From Streptomyces abikoensis (GTDB lineage: Bacteria; Actinomycetota; Actinomycetes; Streptomycetales; Streptomycetaceae), in assembly GCF_014648775.1 (NCBI RefSeq), contig NZ_BMRT01000005.1, positions 248,001 through 312,000 on the forward strand: 64,000 nt of DNA, read 5' to 3'. A model generated the notes under the pieces. It was not told the DNA's origin. It saw only the letters and a program-made list of their open reading frames with translations, and searched no databases. A program made the translations under genes and the position numbers. Positions 16,234 through 25,137 of this stretch are shown piece by piece. Position 1 is the first letter of the stretch. Each line of letters begins with the position of its first letter.

Positions 16234-18321
16234 TCACCCCAGCGCCCCCGGCAGGGGCTCCGCGTGGACCACCGTCAGCCCCGAAACCGCCCGCGTCAGC
16301 GCCACGTACAACCGTCGCAGCCCCGTCCGCTCGTCCGGCTCCCCCGCCACCACCGCCGCGGGCTCGTCCAGCACGACGTAGTCGTACTCCAGGCCCTTGG
16401 CCAGCGACGCCGGCACGAGCGTCAGCCGTGCCGCCTCCGTCGTCTCCTCGCCCGGGGCGAGATACGGCAACCCCGCACCGGCCAGCGCCTCCCCCAGCAC
16501 CTCCACCCGCGCGTCCGCCGCGATCAGGCCGACGGATCCCTCCCGCGCCAGCGCCTCGCGGCAAGCGGCGAGCACCGCGTCGTCCAGCCCGTCGAGCGCC
16601 ACCGCCCGTACCGCGAAGTCGCCCGGCGACTCCCGCATGGACGTCGCCGCCGCCAGCCCCGGCGCGATCGCCGGCAGCAGCCGCGACGCGTACGCGATGA
16701 CCTCGCGCGGCACGCGGAAGCCCTGCGTCAGCTCCTCCACCGCCGCCTCCGGCTTGCCCAGGTGGGTCAGGGCCTCCGCCCAGCTCGACGTCGCCCACGG
16801 CGTCGTGCCCTGCGCGAGGTCGCCGAGGATCGTCGCCGAACCGGTCGTGCAGCGGCGGCCCACCGCGCGGTACTGCATGGGCGAGAGGTCCTGGGCCTCG
16901 TCCAGGACCACATGGCCCAGCGACGGGGTGCGCGCCACGAGGTCCGTCGCCTCGTCGATGAGCACCGCGTCCGCCGCCGACCACTTCGCCGACCGGACGC
17001 TCCGGGCCGGCCGGGCCCACAGCACGGTCCGCTGCTCGTCCTCCGTCAGCACCCCCGCCGCGTGCTCCGCCAGGAACTCCGCGTCGGACAGCAGCCGCAG
17101 CACCAGCTTCGCCGGGTCGACGGCCGGCCACACGGCCTTGACGGCCGCCTTCACGGCCGCGTTGCGCGCGACAGCGTCCTGCACCCGGTCGTCGGGGGCC
17201 TCGCCGGCCTCCTCCATGCGGACGAGCACGGCGTGCGCGATGCGCTGCGGCAGCGCGTCGCGCGCGGCGCCGTAGCGGATGTCGCGGTCGAGCAACTCCC
17301 GGACGATCTCCTCGATCTCGTACGCCGGGACCCGCCAGCGCCGCGACCCGCGCACGACGACCACCGGCTCCACCGGCATCGTCACCCCCGAGCGCACCGC
17401 GCGCCGCAGCACCTCGGCCATCCGGGCGTCGCCCTTGACACGGGCGGCCTCCGCCGTGTCCGTACCCCGCACCTCCACATGCCCGACGAGGTCGTCGACG
17501 GTCGCCTGCGCGACGTTCAACTCGCCCAGCGCGGGCAGAACTTGCTCGATGTAGCGGAGGAAGGATCGGTTCGGGCCGATGACGAGCGTGCCGGTGCGGG
17601 CGAGGCGCTCGCGGTGGGCGTAGAGCAGGTACGCGACCCGGTGCAGCCCGACGGCCGTCTTCCCTGTGCCGGGGGCGCCCTGGACGCACACCGTGCCGCC
17701 GATGCCGGCGCGGACGATCTCGTCCTGCTCGGGCTGGATGGTCGCGACGATGTCCCGCATGGGGCCGACGCGCGGCCGTTCGATCTCGGTCTGGAGCAGC
17801 CGGCTCGCCTGCTCGCCGCCCGCCGCGTCCGTGAGGTCCTCGTCCTCGTAGGCGGTCAACTCGCCGCCGGTGTAACCGAAGCGGCGGCGCGTCCCGACGT
17901 CCATCGGGTCCTTCTTCGAGGCCCGGTAGAACGGCTGGGAGACCGGCGCCCGCCAGTCGATCACCATCGGGTCGCCGTCGGCGTCGTGGACGTGCCGCCG
18001 CCCGATGTAGAACCGCTCGCCCTCCGCGCCCTCCGCCTTCTCCGCCCCCGGTGCGTGGAGGTAATCCAGCCGGCCGAAGAAGAGCGGGGTGTGCGCGAGA
18101 TCGGCGAGGGCGGCGATGCGCTCGTCGATCTGCCGCTGGAGGACGGCGGCGTTGACCCAGTTGGCCGTGACGTCCTTGATGTCGAGCGCCTCGACATCGG
18201 CCCGCATCGCCCGCAACGCGGCGCGGGACGAGGCGAGATGGGCACGCTCGCGCTCCAGGGGATCGTTCGCGTTCACGGCTTGCGCGGGCATGGATTGCGC
18301 GGGCATGGATTGCGCGGGCAC
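16234..18321 (-). CDS. HelD-like RNA polymerase-associated ATPase (UvrD/Rep fold)
   Basis: A superfamily-1 helicase-like ATPase of about 695 residues. It has an N-terminal coiled coil (LERERAHLASSRAALRAMRADVEAL), Walker A GAPGTGKTAVGLHR, VLDEAQDLSPMQYRAV and a C-terminal LRRLYVALTRAVSGL. This is the architecture of actinobacterial HelD, which recycles stalled RNA polymerase; a relative (HelR) protects against rifamycins. I chose the GTG at 18321, preceded by GGAGG seven bases away, over the ATG at 18453. The start lies in a tandem repeat encoding SMPAQ twice. HelD and HelR cannot be separated by eye. Confidence 0.87.
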   Translation of the reverse strand: MPAQSMPAQSMPAQAVNANDPLERERAHLASSRAALRAMRADVEALDIKDVTANWVNAAVLQRQIDERIAALADLAHTPLFFGRLDYLHAPGAEKAEGAEGERFYIGRRHVHDADGDPMVIDWRAPVSQPFYRASKKDPMDVGTRRRFGYTGGELTAYEDEDLTDAAGGEQASRLLQTEIERPRVGPMRDIVATIQPEQDEIVRAGIGGTVCVQGAPGTGKTAVGLHRVAYLLYAHRERLARTGTLVIGPNRSFLRYIEQVLPALGELNVAQATVDDLVGHVEVRGTDTAEAARVKGDARMAEVLRRAVRSGVTMPVEPVVVVRGSRRWRVPAYEIEEIVRELLDRDIRYGAARDALPQRIAHAVLVRMEEAGEAPDDRVQDAVARNAAVKAAVKAVWPAVDPAKLVLRLLSDAEFLAEHAAGVLTEDEQRTVLWARPARSVRSAKWSAADAVLIDEATDLVARTPSLGHVVLDEAQDLSPMQYRAVGRRCTTGSATILGDLAQGTTPWATSSWAEALTHLGKPEAAVEELTQGFRVPREVIAYASRLLPAIAPGLAAATSMRESPGDFAVRAVALDGLDDAVLAACREALAREGSVGLIAADARVEVLGEALAGAGLPYLAPGEETTEAARLTLVPASLAKGLEYDYVVLDEPAAVVAGEPDERTGLRRLYVALTRAVSGLTVVHAEPLPGALG

Positions 18322-18454
18322 GGCGGAGCCTCCAGACGTACGGCGGACGAGCGGAAGCCGCCGGTTTCCGTCCGGACGGCGGCGCTCCCGGAAGACGTCG
18401 TCGCGAAGGGGCGACCGACGCGGGAGGCGGCGGGAAGGGTGGATTGTAGTCACT

Positions 18455-18499
18455 CGTCCCCAGGGCGCGCGAATGATTTACCCGCGCGCCCCGGGGACG
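18455..18499. repeat. Inverted repeat upstream of the HelD-like gene
   Basis: 17-base arms (18455-18471 and 18483-18499, ends CGTCCCC and GGGGACG) pair with one mismatch around an 11-base AT-richer spacer. It lies 134 bases upstream of the chosen HelD start. It may be a regulatory hairpin in the leader or a protein site. Confidence 0.6.
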
Positions 18500-18621
18500 C
18501 GTCAGGGGCGCCGTCCACCTCCGGTAGGGCACCCCATGGGTCTTGGGTCGTACGGCCCCACCCGCGCGTTTACACCGGCAGGCCGACGCCCGCAGGCGTT
18601 CCGGAAGCCACCATGGAAGGC

Positions 18622-18759
18622 ATGACCACCACTTCCGTCACCCCGGCCACCGCCCCCTCGTTCTCCTTCGCCGACGCCCTGCGCGCCATCAAGGCATTCG
18701 CGGGCGCGGCCGTCAGCGTCGTCGTCCTCGGCGAGTACGCCGACAAGCGCCGGGCCTGA
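18622..18759 (+). CDS. Small conserved-looking hydrophobic protein
   Basis: A 45-residue protein (48 if it starts at 18613). After a Thr-rich N-terminus it has FSFADALRAIKAFAGAAVSVVVLGEYADKRRA, an amphipathic helix followed by a short hydrophobic segment and a basic end. Codon usage is strongly Streptomyces-like, and both starts have a GGAAG-type site nearby. Comparable small proteins occur across the genus as far as I recall. It lies between the convergent XPB gene and the divergent HelD gene. Function unknown. Confidence 0.6.
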   Translation: MTTTSVTPATAPSFSFADALRAIKAFAGAAVSVVVLGEYADKRRA

Positions 18760-18771
18760 AGGCCCCCCGCG

Positions 18772-20421
18772 TCAGGCGTCCTCCCCCGCCAGCAGCGAGT
18801 CCGCGTCCACGATCCGGTACGCGTACCCCTGCTCCGCGAGGAACCGCTGGCGGTGCGCCGCGAAGTCCTGGTCGACGGTGTCCCGGGCGACCACCGAGTA
18901 GAAGCGCGCCTCGTGCCCGTCGGCCTTCGGGCGCAGCACCCGGCCCAGCCGCTGGGCCTCCTCCTGCCGGGAGCCGAAGGTGCCCGACACCTGGATGGCG
19001 ACCGTCGCCTCCGGCAGGTCGATCGAGAAGTTGGCGACCTTGGAGACGACCAGCACCGAGATCTCGCCCGCCCGGAAGGCGTCGAAGAGCTTCTCGCGCT
19101 GGGCGTTGGTCGTCTCGCCCTTGATCACGGGCGCGTCCAGGTGCTCGCCCAGCTCGTCGAGCTGGTCGATGTACTGGCCGATGACCAGCGTCTGCTCCCC
19201 CCGGTGCTTGTGCACCAGGGCCTCGGTGACCTTCCGCTTGGTGGCGGTCGTCGCGCAGTACCGGTACTTCTCCTCCGTCTCGGCCGTCGCGTAGGCCAGC
19301 CGCTCGGAGTCGGTGAGGTTGACGCGCACCTCGACACAGTCGGCGGGGGCGATGTAGCCCTGTGCCTCGATCTCCTTCCAGGGCGCGTCGAAGCGCTTGG
19401 GCCCGATGAGGGAGAAGACGTCGGACTCGCGGCCGTCCTCGCGCACCAGCGTCGCGGTCAGCCCGAGCCGTCGCCGGGCCTGGAGGTCGGCGGTGAACTT
19501 GAAGACGGGCGCGGGCAGCAGGTGCACCTCGTCGTAGACGACGAGGCCCCAGTCCCGGGAGTCGAAGAGCTCCAGGTGCGGGTAGACGCCCTTCCGCCTG
19601 GTCGTCAGCACCTGGTAGGTGGCGATGGTGACCGGGCGGATCTCCTTGCGCGTACCGCTGTACTCGCCGATCTCGTCCTCGGTCAGCGAGGTGCGCTTCA
19701 CCAGCTCGTGCTTCCACTGGCGCGCGGAGACGGTGTTGGTGACGAGGATCAGCGTCGTCGCCTTCGCCATGGCCATCGCGCCCGCGCCGACGAGCGTCTT
19801 GCCGGCGCCGCAGGGCAGCACGACCACGCCCGAGCCGCCGTGCCAGAACCCCTCCACGGCCTGCCGCTGGTACGGGCGCAGGGCCCAGCCGTCCTCGGCG
19901 AGCTCGATGGGGTGGGCCTCGCCGTCCACATATCCGGCGAGGTCCTCGGCGGGCCAGCCCAGCTTGAGCAGCGTCTGCTTGATCTGGCCGCGCTCGGAGG
20001 GGTGGACGGCGACGGTGTCCGGGTCGATCCGGGCGCCCACCAGCGGCTTGATCTTCTTCGAGCGGAGGATCTCCTCCAGCACGGGCCGGTCGGTGCTCTC
20101 CAGCACCAGGCCGTGCACCGGGTGCTTGACCAGCTTCAGCCGCCCGTAGCGGGCCATGGTCTCGGCGATGTCGACGAGCAGGGCGTGCGGCACGGGGTAG
20201 CGGGAGTACGAGACGAGCGCGTCGACGACCTGCTCGGCGTCGTGCCCGGCGGCCCGCGCGTTCCACAGCCCCAGCGGCGTCACCCGGTAGGTGTGGATGT
20301 GCTCGGGCGCGCGCTCCAGCTCCGCGAAGGCGGCGATGGCACGCCGGCACTCGTCGGCACGCTCGTGGTCCACCTCCAGCAGCAGGGTCTTGTCGCTCTG
20401 GACGATCAGGGGTCCGCTCAC
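18772..20421 (-). CDS. XPB-type DNA repair helicase
   Basis: A 549-residue superfamily-2 helicase related to XPB/Ssl2/RAD25. The N-terminal damage-recognition-like region starts GPLIVQSDKTLLLEVDHE. Then come Walker A LPCGAGKTLVG, DEVH (VYDEVHLLPAPVFK), motif III LGLTATLVREDG, the RED-like REDGRES segment, and C-terminal QEEAQRLGRVLRPK. It would unwind or remodel DNA during repair. I prefer the GTG at 20421 because GGAAGG lies seven bases upstream; a second GTG at 20436 adds five residues. The related helicase-associated protein is at 8071-10524. Confidence 0.94.
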   Translation of the reverse strand: MSGPLIVQSDKTLLLEVDHERADECRRAIAAFAELERAPEHIHTYRVTPLGLWNARAAGHDAEQVVDALVSYSRYPVPHALLVDIAETMARYGRLKLVKHPVHGLVLESTDRPVLEEILRSKKIKPLVGARIDPDTVAVHPSERGQIKQTLLKLGWPAEDLAGYVDGEAHPIELAEDGWALRPYQRQAVEGFWHGGSGVVVLPCGAGKTLVGAGAMAMAKATTLILVTNTVSARQWKHELVKRTSLTEDEIGEYSGTRKEIRPVTIATYQVLTTRRKGVYPHLELFDSRDWGLVVYDEVHLLPAPVFKFTADLQARRRLGLTATLVREDGRESDVFSLIGPKRFDAPWKEIEAQGYIAPADCVEVRVNLTDSERLAYATAETEEKYRYCATTATKRKVTEALVHKHRGEQTLVIGQYIDQLDELGEHLDAPVIKGETTNAQREKLFDAFRAGEISVLVVSKVANFSIDLPEATVAIQVSGTFGSRQEEAQRLGRVLRPKADGHEARFYSVVARDTVDQDFAAHRQRFLAEQGYAYRIVDADSLLAGEDA

Positions 20422-20516
20422 GCCTCGGCCTTCCACTTCGCTTCGCGCACGGGGAGAAGCTTCCAGTGTCGCCCATCCGGCGCGGTGCGTGTGGCCCGCT
20501 CAGCGCCGCACGGGCG

Positions 20517-23018
20517 TCAGGGGGTGGCCTCGGTCCCGTGTGCGCGGACGAACGAGTGCAGGTCGCCCACGGTTTCCACGCGGGCCCCGGCCTCCAGCGC
20601 TCCGGCCTCCCGGAGGAGGGGTACGGCCTCGGCGGCCACGGCCCGTGCCTCCTCGGACCGGCCGGCCCCCCGCAGGGCCGCGGCCAGCCCGGCCAGGGCC
20701 AGCCCCTCGCGGTGGCGGTCGGCGGTTTCCCGGTAGCAGGCGACGGCCTCGGCGCAGGCGTCGACCGACGCCGCCGCCCGCCCAGCGCTTCCCAGGGCGG
20801 CGCCCAGGTTGATCAGGGCCATGCCCTCGCTGTGGCGGTCGGCCAGGTCCCGGTAGGCCGTGGCCGCCTGTTCGAGCGGGGCGACGGCCTCCTCGCAGCG
20901 TCCCCAGGTGACCAGGGCGAGCCCGAGGTTGTTCAGCGCCGTGGCCTCGTCGTGCGGGGCCTGGGAGGCGCGGAACGCCTCCACGGCCCGGGTCTGGGCG
21001 TCGCACGACTCCTCGGGCCGGCCCTGGCGGGCGAGGACGACACCGAGGTTGGTCAGCGTCTGGGCCTCGCCGTAGCGGTCGTCCAGCGCGCCGAAGAGGG
21101 CCCCGGCCTCGGTGAGGGCCGCGGCCGCCTCGTCGAGCCGGTCCTCCTCCCGCAGGACCGTGCCGAGGTGGTTGAGGGCCTGCGCCCGGCCGCGCCGGTC
21201 GCCGGTCTCCGCGCAGATGGCGACGTCCTCGCGGTACACCTCGGCGGCCTCGGCGAACCGGCGCAGGCTCTGGAGGACCAGGCCGAGGTTGGTGAGGGCG
21301 ACGCCTTCGCTGTGGCGGTCCCCGGTCTCCCGGTGGATGGCGATCGCCTCCTCCAGGAGGGGGATCGCCTCGTCGAAGCGGCGCGTCTCCCACAGCACCA
21401 GGCCGAGGTTGGTCAGGGCGCCGCCCTCGCCGCCCCGGTCGCCGATCTTCCGGTAGACGGCCCTCGCCGCCTCCAGCATGTCGGCCGCCTGGTCGAACCG
21501 TCTCAGGTGACGCATAGGGACGCTCAGGTTCTGCGTCACCTCCGCCTGGGCCAGCGGCCAGTCGAGGTCCAGGGCCACCCGCATGGCCGTGGCGCCGACG
21601 AGAAGCCAGTCGTCGAAGTGCCGCCGCAGGGAGAAGTAGCCGCTGAGCGTCTCGAAGAGGATCAGCGACAGCTTGCGCGCGCCGAGGCCGGGTGCCGCCA
21701 CCGAGGCCGCGACGAGGTTGGCGCGTTCGTCGTCGAGCCAGGCCACGGCCTCTTCCCGGGTGGCGAAGCCGGGTTCGGTGCCGGCCAGGAACGGGCCCGC
21801 CGCGTGGGCCAGGTGGCCGGCGGCGGCGCCGGAGGTCCTCGCGTAGTACTGGAAGAGCCGTTCGAGGGCCTCGGTCGGCGCGTCCTCGCCGCTCCGCGCC
21901 TCGCCCTGTTCGGCCGCGTACAGCCGCATCAGGTCGTGCAGCCGCCAGCGCCCGTACACGGCGCCCGGCTCGATCAGATGGCCCCGGGCCAGGGTGTGGA
22001 GCAGTTCCTCCACGGCGTACGGGTCGGCGCCGGCGAGGTGGACGGCGGCCTCGGTCGACAGGTCGGGGCCGGGGTTGAGCGGCAGCAGCCGGAAGAGCCG
22101 GGCCTGCTTGGGGCGCAGGTGCGCGTAGGAGAGGCCGAACACCGCGCGGACGGTGACGTCCTCGCGGGCGAGGCGCTCCAGTCGGCGGCGGCTGTCGGCG
22201 AGGGCGTCGGCCATGGAGGCCAGGGGACGGCCGGGCAGGTCGGCGAGGAGGGCGGCGACGATCCGCAGGGCCAGGGGGAGGTTGCCGCAGAGCCCGGCGA
22301 GTTCGGCGGCCGCGGCGGGGTCGTCGGCGACGCGGGTGTCGCCGGGGCCCCGGGCCTCGCGCAGGGCCTGCCGCAGCAGGTCCACGGCGGACGCGTCGTC
22401 CAGTTCGGACAGGTCGAGCAGGCGGGCGCCGAGTCCGGCGAGGGTGTGCCGGGAGGTGACGAGGACGGGGACGCGGGGGTCGGCGGGGAGCAGGGGACGG
22501 GCCTGTTCGGCCGTTCCGGCGTTGTCCACGACGACGAGGACGCGGCGCCCCTGGTCGGCGTAGGCGGACAGCACGGAACCGTAGAGCCGGGCGCGGTCCT
22601 GGAGGTCGGCGGGGACGTGTTCGTCGGGTATGCCGAGGGCGCGCAGCAGGGAGCCCAGGGCGCGTTCGGGGGTGAGGCGGCGTTCGTCGTCGTAGCCGAA
22701 GAGGTCGACGAACAGGACGCCGCCGGGGAACCAGCCGTCCTGGTCCAGCGCGTGCCGGGCGGCCTGGAGGACCAGCTCGGTCTTGCCGACGCCGGGCAGG
22801 CCGGCCACGGCCCACACCCTGGGGGCGTCCCCGGCGGGCGGGCCGGGGCGCAGCGCGTCGGCGAGGAGGGCGAGGTCGGCGTCGCGGCCGGTGAAGGTGC
22901 CGGCGGCCGGGGGCAGTCCGGTCAGGGCGGGGGTGATCTCTCTGGGCAGTTCGAGGGTGATGTGCCGGCCCTGGGCGACGACGTTGAAGTAGACGCCGCC
23001 GGTGATCTCGTTGTGCAT
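20517..23018 (-). CDS. NB-ARC/TPR signalling ATPase
   Basis: An 833-residue STAND-type ATPase. The short N-terminal element (HNEITGGVYFNVVAQGRHI) is a tag often found before NB-ARC domains in actinobacteria. The NB-ARC module has GRDADLALLADAL, Walker A AGLPGVGKTE (73-80), Walker B VLVVVDNAG and LCGNLPLALRIVAALL. Eight tetratricopeptide repeats of 40 residues follow, each ending in GDR or similar. No SARP DNA-binding domain or nuclease is fused. It is probably a ligand-triggered scaffold; the partner is unknown. I chose the ATG at 23018 before HNEITGG; an upstream frame to 23180 crosses the groEL terminator. Confidence 0.88.
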   Translation of the reverse strand: MHNEITGGVYFNVVAQGRHITLELPREITPALTGLPPAAGTFTGRDADLALLADALRPGPPAGDAPRVWAVAGLPGVGKTELVLQAARHALDQDGWFPGGVLFVDLFGYDDERRLTPERALGSLLRALGIPDEHVPADLQDRARLYGSVLSAYADQGRRVLVVVDNAGTAEQARPLLPADPRVPVLVTSRHTLAGLGARLLDLSELDDASAVDLLRQALREARGPGDTRVADDPAAAAELAGLCGNLPLALRIVAALLADLPGRPLASMADALADSRRRLERLAREDVTVRAVFGLSYAHLRPKQARLFRLLPLNPGPDLSTEAAVHLAGADPYAVEELLHTLARGHLIEPGAVYGRWRLHDLMRLYAAEQGEARSGEDAPTEALERLFQYYARTSGAAAGHLAHAAGPFLAGTEPGFATREEAVAWLDDERANLVAASVAAPGLGARKLSLILFETLSGYFSLRRHFDDWLLVGATAMRVALDLDWPLAQAEVTQNLSVPMRHLRRFDQAADMLEAARAVYRKIGDRGGEGGALTNLGLVLWETRRFDEAIPLLEEAIAIHRETGDRHSEGVALTNLGLVLQSLRRFAEAAEVYREDVAICAETGDRRGRAQALNHLGTVLREEDRLDEAAAALTEAGALFGALDDRYGEAQTLTNLGVVLARQGRPEESCDAQTRAVEAFRASQAPHDEATALNNLGLALVTWGRCEEAVAPLEQAATAYRDLADRHSEGMALINLGAALGSAGRAAASVDACAEAVACYRETADRHREGLALAGLAAALRGAGRSEEARAVAAEAVPLLREAGALEAGARVETVGDLHSFVRAHGTEATP

Positions 23019-23090
23019 GCCCAGCCCCCCGGCCTCCGCTCCTGTGGCTTCACACCGTACGGGCGCGCGGGGGCTCCCGTACGGGAAACG

Positions 23091-23130
23091 CCACCGGGGC
23101 GGCACCCCCGTGAGGGTGCCGCCCCGGTGG
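23091..23130 (-). terminator. groEL terminator hairpin
   Basis: Perfect 17-base arms (23091-23107 and 23114-23130, ends CCACCGGGGC and GCCCCGGTGG) enclose a 6-base loop, 34 bases after the groEL stop. Confidence 0.85.
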
Positions 23131-23163
23131 ACCGCAGGACGGTCGATCAACCTGTCAGGTCGA

Positions 23164-24786
23164 TCAGAAGTCCATGTCACCGCCCGGCATGCCGCCCGGA
23201 GCGGCCGCGGCGGCCTTCTCCGGCTTGTCGGCGATGACGGCCTCGGTGGTCAGGAACAGCGCGGCGATGGACGCGGCGTTCTGCAGGGCGGAGCGGGTGA
23301 CCTTCGCCGGGTCGATGATGCCCTCGGCGATCATGTCGACGTACTCGCCCGTGGCGGCGTTGAGGCCGTGGCCCGGGGTCAGGTTGCGCACCTTCTCCAC
23401 GATGACGCCACCCTCGAGGCCGGCGTTCACGGAGATCTGCTTCAGCGGGGCCTCCAGGGCCAGCTTCACAGCGGCGGCACCGGTGGCCTCGTCGCCCTCG
23501 AGCTCGAGCTTCTCGAAGACCGAGGAAGCCTGGAGCAGGGCCACGCCACCACCGGCGACGATGCCCTCCTCGACGGCGGCCTTGGCGTTGCGGACGGCGT
23601 CCTCGATGCGGTGCTTGCGCTCCTTGAGCTCCACCTCGGTGGCGGCACCGGCCTTGATGACGGCCACGCCGCCGGCCAGCTTCGCCAGGCGCTCCTGGAG
23701 CTTCTCGCGGTCGTAGTCCGAGTCGCTGTTCTCGATCTCGGCGCGGATCTGGTTGACGCGGCCCTGGACCTGCTCGCTGTCACCGGCACCGTCGACGATC
23801 GTCGTCTCGTCCTTGGTGATGACGACCTTGCGGGCGCGGCCGAGCAGGTCGAGACCGGCGTTCTCCAGCTTGAGGCCGACCTCCTCGGAGATGACCGTGC
23901 CACCGGTGAGGATGGCGATGTCGCCCAGCATGGCCTTGCGGCGGTCGCCGAAGCCCGGGGCCTTGACGGCGACGGACTTGAAGGTGCCGCGGATCTTGTT
24001 GACGACCAGGGTCGACAGGGCCTCGCCCTCGACGTCCTCGGCGATGATCAGCAGCGGCTTGCCGGACTGCATGACCTTCTCGAGGAGCGGCAGCAGGTCC
24101 TTGACCGAGCTGACCTTCGAGTTGACGATCAGGATGTACGGGTCCTCCAGCGAGGCCTCCATACGCTCCATGTCGGTGGCGAAGTACGCCGAGATGTAGC
24201 CCTTGTCGAAGCGCATACCCTCGGTGAGCTCCAGCTCCAGACCGAAGGTCTGGGACTCCTCGACGGTGATGACGCCTTCCTTGCCGACCTTGTCCATGGC
24301 CTCGGCGATCAGCTCGCCGATCTGGGTGTCGGCGGCGGAGATGGAGGCGGTGGAGGCGATCTGCTCCTTGGTCTCCACGTCCTTGGCCTGCTCGAGCAGG
24401 GCGGCGGAGACGGCCTCGACGGCCTTCTCGATACCGCGCTTCAGGGCCATCGGGTTGGCACCGGCGGCCACGTTGCGCAGGCCCTCGCGGACGAGCGCCT
24501 GGGCGAGGACGGTCGCGGTCGTCGTGCCGTCACCGGCGACGTCGTCCGTCTTCTTCGCGACCTCCTTGACCAGCTCGGCGCCGATCTTCTCGTACGGGTC
24601 CTCGAGCTCGATCTCCTTGGCGATGGACACACCATCGTTGGTGATCGTGGGGGCGCCCCACTTCTTCTCGAGGACGACGTTCCGGCCCTTGGGGCCGAGG
24701 GTGACCTTGACGGCGTCGGCGAGCTGGTTCATCCCGCGCTCGAGACCGCGCCGTGCCTCCTCGTCGAACGCGATGATCTTGGCCAT
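23164..24786 (-). CDS. groL: 60-kDa chaperonin GroEL
   Basis: A 540-residue ATP-dependent chaperonin. It begins MAKIIAFDEEARRGLERGMN and has VTLGPKGRNVVLEKKWG, VAGDGTTTATVLAQ, GVAVIKAGAATEVE and a C-terminus ending GGMPGGDMDF. No groES gene is adjacent, so this is the solo second chaperonin seen in streptomycetes, not the groES-groEL1 pair. Two CIRCE-like operators and a promoter lie about 130-190 bases upstream, indicating HrcA repression. A strong hairpin follows the gene. ATG at 24786, with AGGACC upstream. Confidence 0.98.
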   Translation of the reverse strand: MAKIIAFDEEARRGLERGMNQLADAVKVTLGPKGRNVVLEKKWGAPTITNDGVSIAKEIELEDPYEKIGAELVKEVAKKTDDVAGDGTTTATVLAQALVREGLRNVAAGANPMALKRGIEKAVEAVSAALLEQAKDVETKEQIASTASISAADTQIGELIAEAMDKVGKEGVITVEESQTFGLELELTEGMRFDKGYISAYFATDMERMEASLEDPYILIVNSKVSSVKDLLPLLEKVMQSGKPLLIIAEDVEGEALSTLVVNKIRGTFKSVAVKAPGFGDRRKAMLGDIAILTGGTVISEEVGLKLENAGLDLLGRARKVVITKDETTIVDGAGDSEQVQGRVNQIRAEIENSDSDYDREKLQERLAKLAGGVAVIKAGAATEVELKERKHRIEDAVRNAKAAVEEGIVAGGGVALLQASSVFEKLELEGDEATGAAAVKLALEAPLKQISVNAGLEGGVIVEKVRNLTPGHGLNAATGEYVDMIAEGIIDPAKVTRSALQNAASIAALFLTTEAVIADKPEKAAAAAPGGMPGGDMDF

Positions 24787-24912
24787 GTGAAGTGGTCCTC
24801 CCAGGACGGGGTGGAGACTGCTCCGGACCGCGCTGGTGCCCGCGACGGACGGCCTGCGCGCCCCGCGGTTCCTTGCCCCGCTTGGCTCGCCGACCTCACC
24901 GACGGTCCAAAT

Positions 24913-24939
24913 CTGTCACTCTCACTCGGAGAGTGCTAA
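24913..24939. promoter_or_regulatory. CIRCE-like HrcA operator 1
   Basis: Arms CTGTCACTC and GAGTGCTAA are separated by nine bases, the CIRCE layout TTAGCACTC-N9-GAGTGCTAA. The right arm is perfect, while the left arm keeps 6 of 9. It lies downstream of the predicted groEL transcription start, where bound HrcA would block elongation. Confidence 0.75.
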
Positions 24940-24945
24940 GCCCAA

Positions 24946-24974
24946 TGATTAGCACTCGACCCCTGCGAGTGCAA
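24946..24974 (-). promoter_or_regulatory. groEL promoter
   Basis: On the minus strand TTGCAC (24974-24969), a 17-base spacer and TAATCA (24951-24946) fit a vegetative promoter. CIRCE operator 2 covers it almost completely. Confidence 0.7.
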
Positions 24975-24975
24975 G
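24949..24975. promoter_or_regulatory. CIRCE-like HrcA operator 2
   Basis: Arms TTAGCACTC (perfect) and GAGTGCAAG (7 of 9) are separated by nine bases. It overlaps the -35 and -10 of the groEL promoter, so HrcA binding would exclude RNA polymerase. Confidence 0.85.
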
Positions 24976-25067
24976 CGCCTCACACCAACCTGCCCCGTGC
25001 CGGATGACCCCACACCTGGACGCGCCCGGAGGCGACCCGGGCGGGACGCGGACGTGACGCGGACGCG

Positions 25068-25102
25068 CGAGGGGCCCGCGCCGTAAAGACGCGGGCCCCT
25101 CG
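25068..25102 (-). terminator. Terminator of the small cold-shock gene
   Basis: Perfect 13-base arms (CGAGGGGCCCGCG and its complement) around a 9-base loop, 35 bases beyond the cold-shock gene stop. Confidence 0.85.
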
Positions 25103-25137
25103 GCGAGCTGAGTGAGCCGGTGGTCGATGCGCGCCGG

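Noticed and set aside
20517..23018. AfsR-type SARP regulator
   Set aside because: The NB-ARC/TPR layout is similar, but there is no N-terminal OmpR-like DNA-binding or BTAD domain.
24931..24957. GAGTGCTAA-N9-TTAGCACTC as a single operator with reversed arms
   Set aside because: The standard CIRCE orientation is TTAGCACTC-N9-GAGTGCTAA; the two facing arms belong to two neighbouring operators.
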